Shown here: piece after piece, positions 47,445 to 58,363 of the stretch
How positions within the stretch are numbered: position 1 is the first letter of the stretch
Layout of the letters: the number at the start of each line of letters is the position of its first letter
From: Petunia secreta
Lineage: Eukaryota; Streptophyta; Magnoliopsida; Solanales; Solanaceae
Assembly (NCBI GenBank): GCA_029990175.1
Contig: JARKIP010000017.1
Coordinates: forward strand, 14,588,001-14,652,000
Reading direction: 5' to 3'
DNA: 64,000 nt
Notes under the pieces: generated by a model
The model's input: only the letters and a program-made list of their open reading frames with translations
What the model was told of the DNA's origin: nothing
The model's database searches: none
Program-made: the position numbers and the translations under genes

Positions 47445-47642
47445 TATAATAGACGAATAAGATATTGAAAGTCTTGTTTTATCATTGATACAAAGTATTA
47501 CATTTATACATATAGAAGTATAGAGAATATAGGAGTATTACATACATGTGATAGCCTACAGATAAAGGAAGTAGCAGAGATATCAACAATGGAGACAATC
47601 AAATACTAAGCCTAGATAGAGTAGGAGTCTATATCCTTATCA
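47445..47642 (-). repeat. G 5' LTR
   Basis: 198 bp, aligning with 42938-43134 essentially without gaps at both ends. Confidence 0.9.
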
Positions 47643-47647
47643 TTAAC
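47643..47647. repeat. Target-site duplication of G, right copy (TTAAC)
   Basis: Identical to 42933-42937. Confidence 0.88.
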
Positions 47648-47724
47648 TCCATCATTAAAACAAGGGTTGCAGTCATTGTCAATCTATAATACCAATCAAT
47701 TATATTCTAGGATACAAAATCAAT

Positions 47725-47977
47725 TGCTCCTTCCGATTAAGTATCACATTTAGCTTGTGCACACCCAATTAGATAAATATATTTAATAACTAGATCATTT
47801 TACTACATTGCCCTTTATCTCTCGTCAATGTTATTTAAAAATAAAATAAATATTATTGGGATGGGTCAATGTTGGGAAAAAAGTAATTAATCCTATTTTG
47901 ATATTGTAAAATAATATTTATTTTAGACTACTTTTCAAAGCTAAAAGTGACACTTGAAATGGACAGGAAAGAGTATT
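47725..47977. mobile_element. Stowaway-like MITE, diverged
   Basis: The left end TGCTCCTTCCGATTAAGTAT with ATCACATTTAGC and the right end AAAAGTGACACTTGAAATGG with ACAGGAAAGAGTA are imperfect inverted repeats. Non-coding, about 250 bp. Confidence 0.55.
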
Positions 47978-48975
47978 TTATAGATGATTTAGGAAATTCA
48001 CCAACAAAATTCAAATTTCCATCAATTTTTATGAGTCCAAACTATTTAACCATTTCAAAGAGATAAACCAGTAATATGGGTATGATTTTAATGTTGGCCA
48101 CCACAAAATTAAGTATAAGCACAATAAAGATTCGTTAATCAAAACCCATAAAAACTTTATATGAATTAGCAAATACTGTTTAATTTTCAACCACTAAAAG
48201 TCTAGACCCCTAGTTATGAGTTTAGCTATTCATACTAGAAAAAAAAATCAAAACTAGTACGAGAAAGTTAAAGAAAAATCATCATTGAAATCACGATTCA
48301 AAGGAATAAATCATCCTTATAATGAATAAAAACCCTTGTTTCTTGTTCATCATTCTTTCCCAATATAATATTATTCAAAGAGATCCTCTTCTGGCTTTAC
48401 AATGAGTATTTATACTATCTCACAATTAAAAAATTAAAGTTATCAAAAATGCCTTCCGGATAATTCTGCACTCTTCTGAATTGTTGCTTCTGCACATTGT
48501 ATTCGGCGGTCACCCTTTATCAAGTCTGTTGTCTTTCATTTGTCTTGTAGGCTGGCTTCGCGGCACTGCACACTGAAAAATGCGATCATCAAATTTTTTG
48601 CTGAATATATCTTTTCTCCGCAACTTGAATTGGATTGAAAATAGGAGGCCCTGCCTCCTCCAAAAATTCCGCCAAAAATTTTGCGGCCACCCATTGACTT
48701 TCTGTTGCTCTTCCTTTTTACTGATCGGCATATCTGTCGATAATTTTACAGGCGCCCTTCAGCTTGTAACACTCATTCTCTAATTTCACCAATTGAGTTT
48801 TGGAGTTTTATTTTTTGCTTCCTTTTTTTCTTTTCTCTTATCCTTTGTTCACCTTATAAATTCTGAACTTCTAAAATTAAGAAAAATACATAAGATTTAA
48901 CCAGAATAAAACATTAATGACTTACAAAATTCATTAAAGAAGCTAGATGTGTAGGTAATGCCAACTCATCAACAC
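47978..48975 (-). repeat. Probable decayed LTR of a gypsy-type element
   Basis: AT-rich sequence with a TATTTATACT TATA-type site at about 48407 and a GC-richer block at 48490-48570. It ends near ACTCATCAACACCCTAAACT, which resembles the LTR end plus polypurine region of F and B (AACACCACACACTTAAACT, AAACACCCCCATACTTGAA). No partner copy is present, so boundaries are guesses. The open frames here carry no known domain. Confidence 0.4.
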
Positions 48976-49099
48976 CCTAAACTTAAACTTTTCTTATCCT
49001 ACTTGGCCTTGATATAGGTCTCCACTAATATCATAACCCTTTGCATGAAATATTATGAAATTGACTCATGACTATGACTCTTAACCTATCATGCCATTT
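48976..49099. other. Unassigned spacer between LTR relic and copia relic
   Basis: Short AT-rich stretch; no feature recognised. Confidence 0.5.
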
Positions 49100-49247
49100 G
49101 TTGAGAGTAAGATGGTGGTTTAAAATCCCATCGGACCATGATGATAAGATATTGGGTTCATGATCAAGTACACCATATTGATGACAAAGGCAAATAATAA
49201 GTTATTAAAATAATAATAAAGTCCGTCCACGAATATGTTCCGTTCAT

Positions 49248-49390
49248 AAAGGTGAACGTGGGAACAATATATGCTAAATGCCTAAGATGAATATGGGAGC
49301 AGGATAAGCTCTATTACCTAAGGTGAATGTGGGAGCACAACATATGCTCCATTCCTAGATGTGAATGTAGTAGCAATACATAGTATGCCT
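49248..49390. repeat. Tandem repeat, about 36-bp units x4
   Basis: Units built on AAGGTGAATGTGGGAGCA and ATATGCTCCATTCCT, within the gag part of the copia relic. Confidence 0.8.
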
Positions 49391-49438
49391 GAAAAAAGGC
49401 AAATATTTTATGTCTGAAAGAAGGCAATTAATTTTATG
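49391..49438. repeat. Tandem repeat, about 26-bp units
   Basis: GAAAGAAGGCAA plus TTTTATGTCT occurs twice with a third degenerate partial copy. Confidence 0.75.
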
Positions 49439-51185
49439 TCTAAAAGACAACAAAATAATTACCATGGTAGAGACCATGGTCGTGGACGTGACAAGGGAAG
49501 AAAAAATAGTCATAATTATAAAATAAATGAGAGAATAATAAAGGGTTCTCAAGTTAACCGTTCAAACGGTAAACGATAATAATGCCATCAATGTGGTGTG
49601 TGACTATGAGGCAAGTCCATATGATTATGGTCCATTCTCTGAAAGTGAATGAGACAATTTATAATAAATATTATGAATGTAGACCCATTCCCCGAAGTGA
49701 TTGTGTCAACATATGATAAAAAATATGAATATGGATGTACCCATGCGTGGTTGATGAAGTACCACAACTCACCTCTATAAGAGGTTCGAGTAAAATAAAT
49801 TTATTATTTATTGTGGCATGAATGATCATTGATCTTTGTACAGAACATACGTCAAAATGATGTATTATTATTAATTACATAAGAGTAAGTGAAGCAAGAA
49901 ATAGATCTTGCCTATAATGACTTGACAATAAGAATAGTTATATGATTTTCTCCTTCGAGGAAATATTCACCATATAGATAGTGTCATGGAATATATAGTA
50001 GTAAAAAATTAATTGATAGCTCTGGAAGAGCCAATTTATTACTATCTGGACGAATATGAAATTGATGAAATATTTACTGTAGTACGTCTCAAAGAAACTT
50101 GTTAGGTTTCAAATATATTTGCCAAAATGTGTATCATATTGAGACTACATGTATGAGACGATTTAATATCTTCATATTACAGTCATAACGGGTATGAAAT
50201 ATGTATATAATAAAGGGTTACCCGCCCATTCCTCCAGTTTGTACTATACAAATTTAAGAATGTTGGAATCACATGGATGCCACAGTAAACTAAAAGTTTA
50301 TTAATACGAAAAGCTCATGTTATAGTAAACCAGAAGTTTAGTAGATGAATAATTTTATGAGTTCACATGACCGGATTGACCATCCCGGTTCAAATATGAT
50401 GCACAAAATATATAAATTAGAATTCACATGGGTGTATACTGAAGAATCAAGAATTCTTTTTGGGCTGCTTGTTCTCATGACTAGACCAACTAAAATTTGG
50501 GATCAAGATTCCCGCATTTCCGGAATGTATAAAAGGTAAATATGGGCCCATTCACATGCCTTGTGGACCATATAATTATTATATGATAAATGCATCTATG
50601 AGAAGGTCACATGTACGTTATTATAAACCTGTAATGGTACTTGAACGATTAAGTATTTGCTCAAATTAAGCATATTTCTAGATTATGCAATCAAGACAAA
50701 TTTTCTTCATAATGTTGGCAAGCTAGTTTAGCAGATTCATATAATTAAAAGCCTCCAATTAATGGTTAAACAATGCATGTGAGAACAAAGCTACCTATAT
50801 CAGGTATGAGAGGTATATCAATAAAGCAGCACTTGTGCACGACATGCTAACAAATAAATTCCCCCTCATAATTGGTTCAGGGTCAGGAACTAAATATTTT
50901 TTCATCTAATAATTTTAGTGTGTGGTGTATTATACATTGCTCCACCACACCGCACAAAGATGGATCTCAAAGAAGGCCGTGAACGAAATATTAGGGGGAA
51001 AAATTAAAGCAGCTGAGGATTAATGATTAAATTATCATTGATATGATCCTTATTTAAAGATGATAATACAAGTCACTATCAGACACATGGCTGAACCAAA
51101 GCTAAACATTATATTCTAGCTGTTAATGTTCCAATTTGATTTGAAGTCCTGGTAGGACAATCTTGCTTATGCAAATGAGTCTAAG

Positions 51186-51988
51186 TGATGCAATTTAAAC
51201 ACATAAGCGACAAAAGTAAAGATAAAGCGAGACGCGACTTAAACAACTTACGAGGTAGCACCAAAGAACTATGTTTTGATACACCCCCGTTCGAGTCAAG
51301 TAGAACATACGCTACACAACTATCCTCAACAGATACCCGGCTCTCGCAAATAGAATGATCAAGGTGGATTGAAGGTCAACTTGGATTCTTCCAATTAATT
51401 TCAAGCCAAAATAATACAAGGTTTTTTAGAGCACACCTCTTTAATGTTTTGTGTTCAAGGTAGGTTAAATGACAATAAATGATGAAGCGTGTATTTATAA
51501 AACCCTTTTACAAGCAATGAAATGTTTAAAAAGCCCCTCGGCTAGGATGAAACATAATAGAACACTTACGGCTAAACTTGGAATTTCACACAAAAAGTTG
51601 TAAAAATCAGCCTTGTAGGCACTCAACCTAAATCCAGGCGCTCCGCCTGGTGGAGTGGCTGACCAAGGCAGTGTGCTAGGTAGGTGCTCTGCCTCCTTAG
51701 TCAGGCGCTCCGCCTGGTGTGCCTTGCATCTGGGCGCTACGCCTGGCTGTTGGGCGTACCTCCTGGCGCCTCATTGATCAGGAGCTAGGCGCTCCTCCTG
51801 GGGCTAGGCGCTTCGCCTGGCCCTGAAGCTTGAGGTTTCCTTCTTCAATTGAGCTCCAATGCATGGTCTTCGAATCATCTCCAGAGCTCGTATCATTAAG
51901 GCCCTTCCAAACCAAGTGTAAGTGAGCATCTTGGATCTCTTTGGCTTTACTTCGACTGAATGGTCTCGATACTATTTGGGTTGCATCA
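51186..51988 (-). repeat. C 3' LTR
   Basis: 803 bp with perfect 8-bp terminal inverted repeats TGATGCAA / TTGCATCA. It contains at least six GGCGCTCCGCCT-like words between 51635 and 51815 and a TATTTATAAAA TATA-type site at about 51490. Confidence 0.92.
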
Positions 51989-53263
51989 TCCTCCCCTTCT
52001 TGAGAAGATTTTGTCCTCGAAATTAAGGCATGATCCTCCAAGGTATCATCACCTACATCACAAAGAGTCAAGTCAGAAATATTGAATGTGCTAGAAATAT
52101 TATACTCACTGGGCAAGTCGATCACATATGCATTGTTGTTGATCTTTGATAGCACTTGGATTGGTCCATCTCCTCGGGGTGCCAACTTCCCTTTCTGAAT
52201 GTTTGGGAATCTCTCCTTACGGAAGTGCACCCACACATAGTCCCCTTTTTTGAGTTCCATCTTTTTTCTTCCCTTGTTCTTCTTGGTTGCAATCTTTTCA
52301 TAGGCATCCTCCAAGTTCTTCTTCACCTTGGCATGGAGCTCAAGCAATTCCTTGGCTTGAGTTTTACCTTGAAAATCAACAACCGCATCCCTTGGCAAAG
52401 GGGTAAGATCAAGTAGAATCAAAGGGTTAAAACCATAAACACACTCAAATGGAGTCATGCCAATCGTTCTATGCAAAGTGCGGATTATATGCAAACGCCA
52501 TGAGTGGTAGCTTATTAATCCAAGTCCCGGCCATACCTTTGGCCATGTCTCTAAGTAGATCTCCCAAGGTTCGGTTCACCACCTCGGTTTGCCCATCGAT
52601 TTGAGGGTGGTGGGACGTAGAGAACAAAAATTTGGTGCCAAGAGCACCCCACAAACACTTCAAAAAATGGCTAAGGAACTTAGAGTCCCTATCACTAATA
52701 ATGGTGTGAGGCACCCGATGCAACTTTAACACATTATCAATAAACAAAGAAGCTACATGTTGTGCATCATGACTCTTTTTGCACGGAATGAAGTGAGCCA
52801 TTTTGGAGAACCTATCAACGACAACATAAATGTTATCATGTCCTTCCCTAGTCTGAGGCAAAGCCATAACAAAATCCATATAAATATCAACCCACTGACT
52901 TGTAGGTACGGGCAAAGGAGTGTACAAGCCATAGGTGTTGGATCTAGACTTAGCCCTTTTGCAATCTAAACAAGCATTACGAAAGCGTTCCACAAGAGGC
53001 CTCATCTTCAGCCAATGGAATTGCTCTTTAATTATGGCCATAGTCTTATCCACCCTAAAGTAACTCATCAAGCCCGCACAATGTGCTTCTCCCACTAGCA
53101 ATTCTCTCGAAGAGGACTCGGGGACACACACTCTCCCGTTCTTGAAAATGTAGTCATTTACCCTTTGGTATTTCTCCACCCTCTCCCTACTCACTAGAGC
53201 ATCATGAATGCTCTTGAGCTTTGGGTCATGTTCATACATCAATTTTATACTTTCAAAACCCAT
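51989..53263 (-). pseudogene. C integrase
   Basis: Frames 52469-53263 and 51778-52494. The zinc-binding domain is partly altered (EAHCAGLMSYFRVDKT then CLDCKRAKS), with the usual second His position replaced. The core holds Asp in YMDFVMALP, Asp in ISDRDSKFLS and Glu in GQTEVVNRT, so the DDE triad is present. A frameshift lies near 52480 (MAFAYNPHFA / HRTIGMTPFECVYGFNP). The C-terminal domain reads KKGDYVWVHFRKERFP and KLAPRGDGP. The codon that is a stop in element D (SRTKSS*) is CAA here, so the frame reads through the polypurine tract into the LTR and ends at 51778. Confidence 0.92.
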
Positions 53264-54163
53264 AAGCCTAGAAGCAAGAGTGGTAGCAAGGGCGAACTTC
53301 CTCGAAAGTGCATCGGCTATAACATTGTCCTTTCCCTTCTTGTAATGAATTACATAGGGAAAAGACTCGCACTACCCATATGGCATGCCTTTTGTTCAAC
53401 TTCTCTTGGCCTGTAAGATGCTTGAGTGTCTCATGGTCACTCTTGTTCACAAATTCCCGAGGCCAAAGATAGTGTTGCCAATGAGCTAGAGCTCTCACTA
53501 GGGCATGCAACTCCTTGTCATACGTAGAGTAGTTCATGATTGTGCCCTTCAATTGTTTACTAAAATAGGCAACGGTTTTCCCTTCTTGCATGAGAACCCC
53601 GCCAATACCCACCCCCGAGGCATCATATTCAACCTCAAATGCCTTTCCGAAGTCGGGCAATTGCAACAAAGGGGCGGTACTCAACCTACTTTTCAACTCT
53701 TGGAAAGCCTTTTCCTGAGGCTATCCCTACGCAAAGGCCTTGTCTTTCTTCACTAACTCGGTGAGTGGTGCGGCAATGGTACTAAATTCCCTCACAAAGC
53801 GCCTATAGAAACTAGATAGGCCATGGAAACTCCTAACATGAGAAACGGTAGTAGGAGTTGGCCAATCTCTAATGGCTTCGACTTTGGACTCATCGACTTC
53901 TACGCCATTGGCACTAACAACAAAGCCAAGAAACAACCTTTTCAACACAAAAAGGTACACTTTTTAAAATTGGCATAGAGCTTTTCGGCTCTTAGCACTT
54001 CAAGAACTTTACTTAAGTGGCCCACATGGTCGTCTATTGATTTTCTATATTTCAAGATATCATCAAAATAGACGACTACAAACTTGTTGATAAACGGCTT
54101 TAAGACGTTGTTCATTAACTGCATGAAAGTGCTAGGTGCGTTGGAGAGGCCAAAAGGCATCAC
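53264..54163 (-). pseudogene. C reverse transcriptase C-terminal part and RNase H
   Basis: Frame 53942-54163 has PFGLSNAPSTFMQLMNNVLK and the intact active site VVVYFDDILKY, where the family has IYSKS, then EVLRAEKLYANFKKC. A shift leads to 53727-53960 (GFVVSANGVEVDESKVEAIR, SFHGLSSFYRRFVREFS). Then RNase H at 53268-53696: LLQLPDFGKAFEVEYDASGV with its first Asp, GKTVAYFSKQLKG, YSTYDKELHALVRALAHWQH and KSDHETLKHL, where the usual T-D-H is S-D-H. Frameshifts separate all three pieces. Confidence 0.9.
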
Positions 54164-54879
54164 TAACCATTCTTAAATGCAGGTTTCCACTCATCACCCG
54201 GTTTCATCCTAAGATCTATTTTGGTAAAGACACTAGAACCACTCAATTCATCAAGCATGTCATCAAGTCTAGGAATGGGATATCGATACTTTACTGTTAT
54301 CTTGTTGACCGTACGACAATCAATACACATCCTCCATGTCCTGTCCTTCTTTGGCCCAAGAATGACCGGTATGACACATGGACTCAAGCTTTCATGAACC
54401 AAGCCTTTGTTGAGAAACTCATCCACTTGCTTTTGCAATTCCTTTATATCATCAGGATTGCTCCTATAGGCCGGCTTGTTTGGGATTTGGGACCTCAGGA
54501 CAAAATCAATTTGGTGCTCAATCCTCCTCAATGGAGGAAGATCACTCGGCATATCATCCGGGAACATGTCCTCAAAAACCTTCAAAATATTCTCAATAGC
54601 ACTAGGCAAAGGGTTAGGGTTAGAAAAATAATCACAATCAGAATTTAAAACCATACCTTTGTGCACTAGACAAGTAAGCGTTTTGGTGCCATCATTACCT
54701 CTCAAGTACTCACCCGGTTGCATCATGACACAAATGTTACCAGTGATAAATGATGGAGTGGTAGGGCCCTCGACCAAAGGATTGGTCACCATGGGGGACT
54801 TGGCTTTATCTACTTCTTTCAGCTCCCTCATAAGCCTATAATTATCACTCACTTGCTTTGGCATCAAGGGTTTGAGCAC
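54163..54879 (-). pseudogene. C reverse transcriptase N-terminal part
   Basis: Frame of 238 codons: GEYLRGNDGTKTLTCLVHK linker, VFEDMFPDDMPSDLPPLRRI, HQIDFVLRSQIPNKPAYRSN, ELQKQVDEFLNKGLVHESLS, PVILGPKKDRTWRMCIDCRT, VKYRYPIPRLDDMLDELSGS. The catalytic block is VFTKIDLRMKPGDEWK: relative to element D, the seven residues SGYHQIR after DLR are missing, an exact 21-bp deletion at about 54210. The first catalytic Asp (KIDLR) remains. The deletion removes a core palm strand, so the enzyme should be inactive. Confidence 0.92.
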
Positions 54880-55992
54880 ATATTTCTTGTCCTCATGTTT
54901 GGCCGTCTAAGTGTTGGCTCAGCCATCATGTACCACACTCCTATAATATTGCCAAGGCCTACCAAACAAGAGGTGGCAAGCCTGCATTGGCACTACATCA
55001 AACATGAGCTTGTCTTGATAATTTCCAATCTTGAATTTTATCAAGACTTGCTTCACCACCTTCAAATCCCCACATTCACTCAACCATTGTAATCAGCAAA
55101 GGCTTGGGTGTTTAAGGGTAGGAAATTTCAATTGTGACACCAAAGTTTTGCTCACCACATTGGCACAACTACCCGAATCAATAATTATGGAGCACACTTG
55201 TCCCTTCACTCTACACCTAGCATGGAACAAGTTCTTCCTTTGCACATCCACCTGTTCTTCACCCACCATGGCACTCAAACTACGACATACCACCAAGAAC
55301 ATGCTACGGTCATCACCCTCCACCGCATCCTCTTCTCCCTCAACTACCTTACCATCCTCAACAACCTTACCCTCGGGCTCACTTTCCTCCTCATACACCA
55401 TCCCATCATACATGATTATCATTGTTTTTCGGGTGGGAAAATCTTTGGCAAAGTGACCACAGCCTTTACACTTGTTACATTGAAAAGAAGCAGAAGAAGT
55501 ATTTAATTGAGTTTTAGAGTTACCTCCCGCTTTTTTGAATTCGCTTCTTGGAGTTTCCTTCCCAAAAGGCTTCTTCACATCACGGCTTCCACTAGCACCA
55601 CTTGTTTTCGGGCTTTTCCACTCATTGGGTCGAGTCATGGGAGTAGAAGTAGTACTCCTATATCGAGGAGCTTTCTCTTCATTAAGCCACTTTTCGGCTT
55701 CAGCCGCGATATCACAAACATCTTGAAGAGAATGAAAGATATGTAGCCTCAAGTGAGAAGCAATCTCCCGGCTTAAACCATTCTTGAACCAGATGATAGC
55801 TTGCTCCTCATCTTCCGTTTCCATGTCAAGGGCTATTCGGTTTTTCTCAAACTCATTGAAGTACTCATCAACCGATTTGAAGCCTTGTCTCAACTCATAA
55901 AGCATCTTGAGTTGTTCTTGCCTATACTTGGGTATCACATATTTGGTGCTCATCACCTCTTTCAATTCTTCCCAAGTAATGTTCACGGGCAT
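54880..55992 (-). pseudogene. C gag C-terminal part and protease
   Basis: Frame 55093-55992, 299 codons: capsid residues WEELKEVMSTKYVIPKYRQE, LRQGFKSVDEYFNEFE, AIIWFKNGLSREIASHLRLH and AEAEKWLNEEKAP. Next is a Ser/Thr-rich spacer and a zinc knuckle CNKCKGCGHFAKDF whose last Cys is Phe. After an acidic stretch comes the protease with an intact site, SIIIDSGSCANVVSKTLVSQ. The protease end (GRPWQYYRSVVH-like, 54900-54970) lies in another frame with stops. Gag and protease form one polyprotein here. Confidence 0.92.
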
Positions 55993-56111
55993 CCCAATTC
56001 TTCCTCTTGACTGCTTGACGGATTCCCACCACGTGGAAGCATATGACTCAAATGAAGAAATGGCATAAGTGGCTTTCTTCTCCTCGGATCACTAGTCCCT
56101 TTCCGCTGCAA

Positions 56112-56750
56112 TTAAACCTTCCCATCTAAGAACTTTTTCGGATCGCTAGTCCCTTTAAAAGGTGGGATATTGATCTTCAGCCTATTTAGATTGTTATCAC
56201 GACCCCCATGGTTTGGTTCCGGTTGACCCCCGTAGTAGTCATTGACTTCATCATACTCACGTCTCAAGTTCTTCCCCACATAAGCCCTTGGAAGTCCACG
56301 ACCTTGCCCATGACCTCTATCCATCACCCAGCCTGCATTCATTGCCCTCCTATTTAGATAGGGAGAATCAAAATCATCATAATTATCACCAAGCCCGGGG
56401 CCCTTCCCTTCTTGAGCCTCAACAACTTGCACAAAGAGTGCTATGTTTCTTGGGGGCCTCATGAGTGGAACTTCACCTTGAGTATTTCCCAAGGGCTGGG
56501 GATTACCCAACAATATTTCACGAACAAGAGCTTCTTCTTTCAACTATTGTTGACGAGCTAGCTCCGCAAATTGATCCAGCCTCACGGTTGAGTCATCACT
56601 TGAACCTTCTCTGGCATCTTTGTGGACACTCGGGGTCCTTTCTCTTTCGAAGGTCTCCATTTTTAGGTTTAAAGCCTTCATCTCGGCCAAGAGATGAGCC
56701 AAGATGTTGGTTGGAACCTCAATGGTATCCTTTCCTTTCTCTTCCGCCAT
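56112..56750 (-). pseudogene. C gag N-terminal part
   Basis: Start chosen at MAEEKGKDTIEVPTNILAHL (ATG near 56750), with LLAEMKALNLKMETFERERT forming an amphipathic helix. After FAELARQQ an in-frame TAG (56544-56546) interrupts; the same frame goes on with LKEEALVREILLGNPQPLGN to DYYGGQPEPNHGGRDNNLNR and LKINIPPFKGTSDPKKFLD. Between 56112 and 55992 the frame is lost, with GTSDP sequence duplicated (GTSDPKKF and GTSDPRRR). The capsid then resumes in the next feature. Confidence 0.88.
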
Positions 56751-57721
56751 GTACCTACAAACAATAAAAAACAAGCAAAGAAAATTAGAGTATAAGTCCT
56801 CACACACTCCCTCACCTTTGAATGTCACTCGGGTACACTCAAGTTGGGGTAGGTTCACATAAGATTGATCTCAATGGCCTCCTCGTAGTTGATCAACTTC
56901 CTCGATAAGCAAACCAATTCACAAGAACCAAATACTCTTTGGAAAGAGTGGAGTTGATAGGACTCGATGAACGCTAGGCTATTTAGGTGCGCACTTGAAG
57001 CAAAAATTAAACTATGAGGCTTCTTTGAGGTCTACTCTCCTCTAGGCACAAGTACCCAAATCTCTCAATGAACTATTACTAATTAAGTAGGAGTGTTACT
57101 CTCAAAGTACTAGTCGGAAGCAACGGGAACCAAAGAAATATGAAAACCTAAGAATTAAAATTACCCGAACCCATCCTAGGGCTGCGCGGTCTGCCTAGAG
57201 AGTCAAGCGGTCCGCCTGGAATTTTGCCAATTTCGGGCAGTGAGCTATTTAGGCGCTCCGCCTAGAGTTCCGGTGCTCCGCCTGAACCTCTGTTCCAGAT
57301 TTCACAAAAATGTGATTTTGGTCGATTGCAACCAATTTTTAAAATGATTTCAAGACATTGTTCAATTTGAATGATACCCAAAGGTGTTTCAAGCTATTAC
57401 AAGCAAACCCCAATGATTTATAACAATAAACAACAAACAACAATCTTGTTGAGTTTTCAAAATTTTGATTTTCATTCCGTAACACCAATCAACTTAATGG
57501 GGGTGTCAAAACAACGGGTTAACATCATAGAACATTCCCCGACAACAAACATCCAAGAAATCACTACAACCAATAAGATCTAGCAATTTTCTGTAATTTT
57601 CAAGTTTTTGAAGTTTTTTGTTTTTCTTCAAACTTTCAAAAACAAGAACATGGATAACAACAAGAACAAGATAAAAACACCTGGGAAAAGGAAAGAGGGT
57701 TGGTAGAAACAACACCCGAGC
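56751..57721 (-). mobile_element. C: 5' leader
   Basis: About 970 bp between primer site and gag start. At 57190-57290 it repeats the GCGGTCCGCCT / GGCGCTCCGCCT words of the LTR. Frames at 57371-57583 and 57506-57852 show no known domain. Confidence 0.65.
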
Positions 57722-57737
57722 CTTGCTCTGATACCAA
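57722..57737 (-). other. C primer-binding site (tRNA-iMet type)
   Basis: Minus strand TTGGTATCAGAGCAAG beside the LTR start TGATGCAATG. Confidence 0.9.
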
Positions 57738-57738
57738 C

Positions 57739-58363
57739 TGATGCAATGTAAATACGGAAGCGAAAAAAGTAAAGATAAAGCGATATGCGACTTAAATAAC
57801 TTACGAGGTAGCACAAAAGAACGATGTGTTGATATACCCTCGTTCGAGTCAAGTAGAACCTACGCTATGCAACTATCCTCACGAGACACCCGGCTCTCGC
57901 AAATAGAAAGATCAAGGAAGATTGAAGGTCAACTTGGATTCTTCCAATTGATTTCAAGCCAAAATAATATAAGGTTTTTGAGAGCAAATCTCTTTAATGT
58001 TTTGTGTTCAAGGTAGGTTAAATGGCAATACATGATGAAGAGTGTATTTATAACACCCATTTACAAGCAATGAAATGTCTAAAAAGCCCCTCAGCTAGGT
58101 GGAAACATAATAGAATACTTAGGGCTAAACTTAGAAGTTCACGCAAAAAGTTGTGAATTCAGCCTTTTAGGCGCTCGGCCCTAAATCCAGGCGGAGAGTG
58201 GCTGACCAAGGCAGTGTGCTGGGTAGGCGCTCCGCCTCCTTGGTCAGATGCTCCGCCTTGTGTGCGTTGCATCTGGGCGCTCCGCCTTGTTGTTGGGTGC
58301 ACCTCCTGGCGCCTCATTGATCAGGAGCTAGGCACTCCGCCTGGCCCTGAAGCGTGGGGTTCC
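57739..58363 (-). repeat. C 5' LTR, truncated in U3
   Basis: Matches the 3' LTR from its first base to the GGCCCTGAAGCTTGAGG region (51820s). The last roughly 165 bp (the U3 start in element orientation) are absent, and an inverted LTR begins instead. Confidence 0.9.
58045..58053 (-). promoter_or_regulatory. Putative TATA box of C 5' LTR
   Basis: Minus strand TTATAAATAC; at the same site in the 3' LTR (about 51490). Directed leftward, toward the C coding region. Confidence 0.55.

Larger units (their letters stand above)
42938..47642 (-). mobile_element. G: complete Ty1/copia element, short LTRs
   Basis: A 4705-bp minus-strand element with 197- and 198-bp LTRs, TTAAC target duplication and a primer site TGGTATCAAGAGCC abutting the 5' LTR. 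Domain order is gag, protease, integrase, reverse transcriptase, RNase H, as in copia. The small size and short LTRs resemble the Ale/Retrofit-type lineage (inference). Many stops and frameshifts. Confidence 0.92.
49100..51180 (+). mobile_element. Plus-strand Ty1/copia relic (gag to integrase)
   Basis: Translated in shifting plus-strand frames, ordered copia blocks appear: an Arg/Gly-rich gag tail with NYHGRDHGRGRDKGRKN (49453-49505), a knuckle remnant YCGMNDH (49818), SGRANLLLSGR and SQRNLLGFKYI (50020-50115), HDRIDHPGSNMMHKI (50362-50406), and integrase pieces to about 51000. No LTR was found. The left part carries tandem repeats, and the right end is cut by the C LTR at 51186. No frame exceeds 64 codons, so it is an ancient fossil. 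Confidence 0.75.
51186..58363 (-). mobile_element. C: Ty3/gypsy element with truncated 5' LTR
   Basis: Minus-strand element: 3' LTR at 51186-51988, polypurine tract, integrase, RNase H, reverse transcriptase, protease, gag, an 880-bp leader, a tRNA-iMet primer site and the 5' LTR from 57739. The 5' LTR stops at about 58363, some 165 bp short, where it meets an inverted LTR of the same family. No target duplication can be defined (CTAAG precedes the left LTR). No chromodomain was recognised, so the gypsy lineage is left open. Confidence 0.9.

Noticed and set aside
51989..52300. Chromodomain at the C integrase end
   Set aside because: No aromatic cage or chromodomain-like strands could be recognised in the C or D C-terminal regions, so a chromovirus assignment was not made.
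54136..54648. 170-codon plus frame opposite the C reverse transcriptase
   Set aside because: Antisense shadow of a clear RT frame; no domain of its own.
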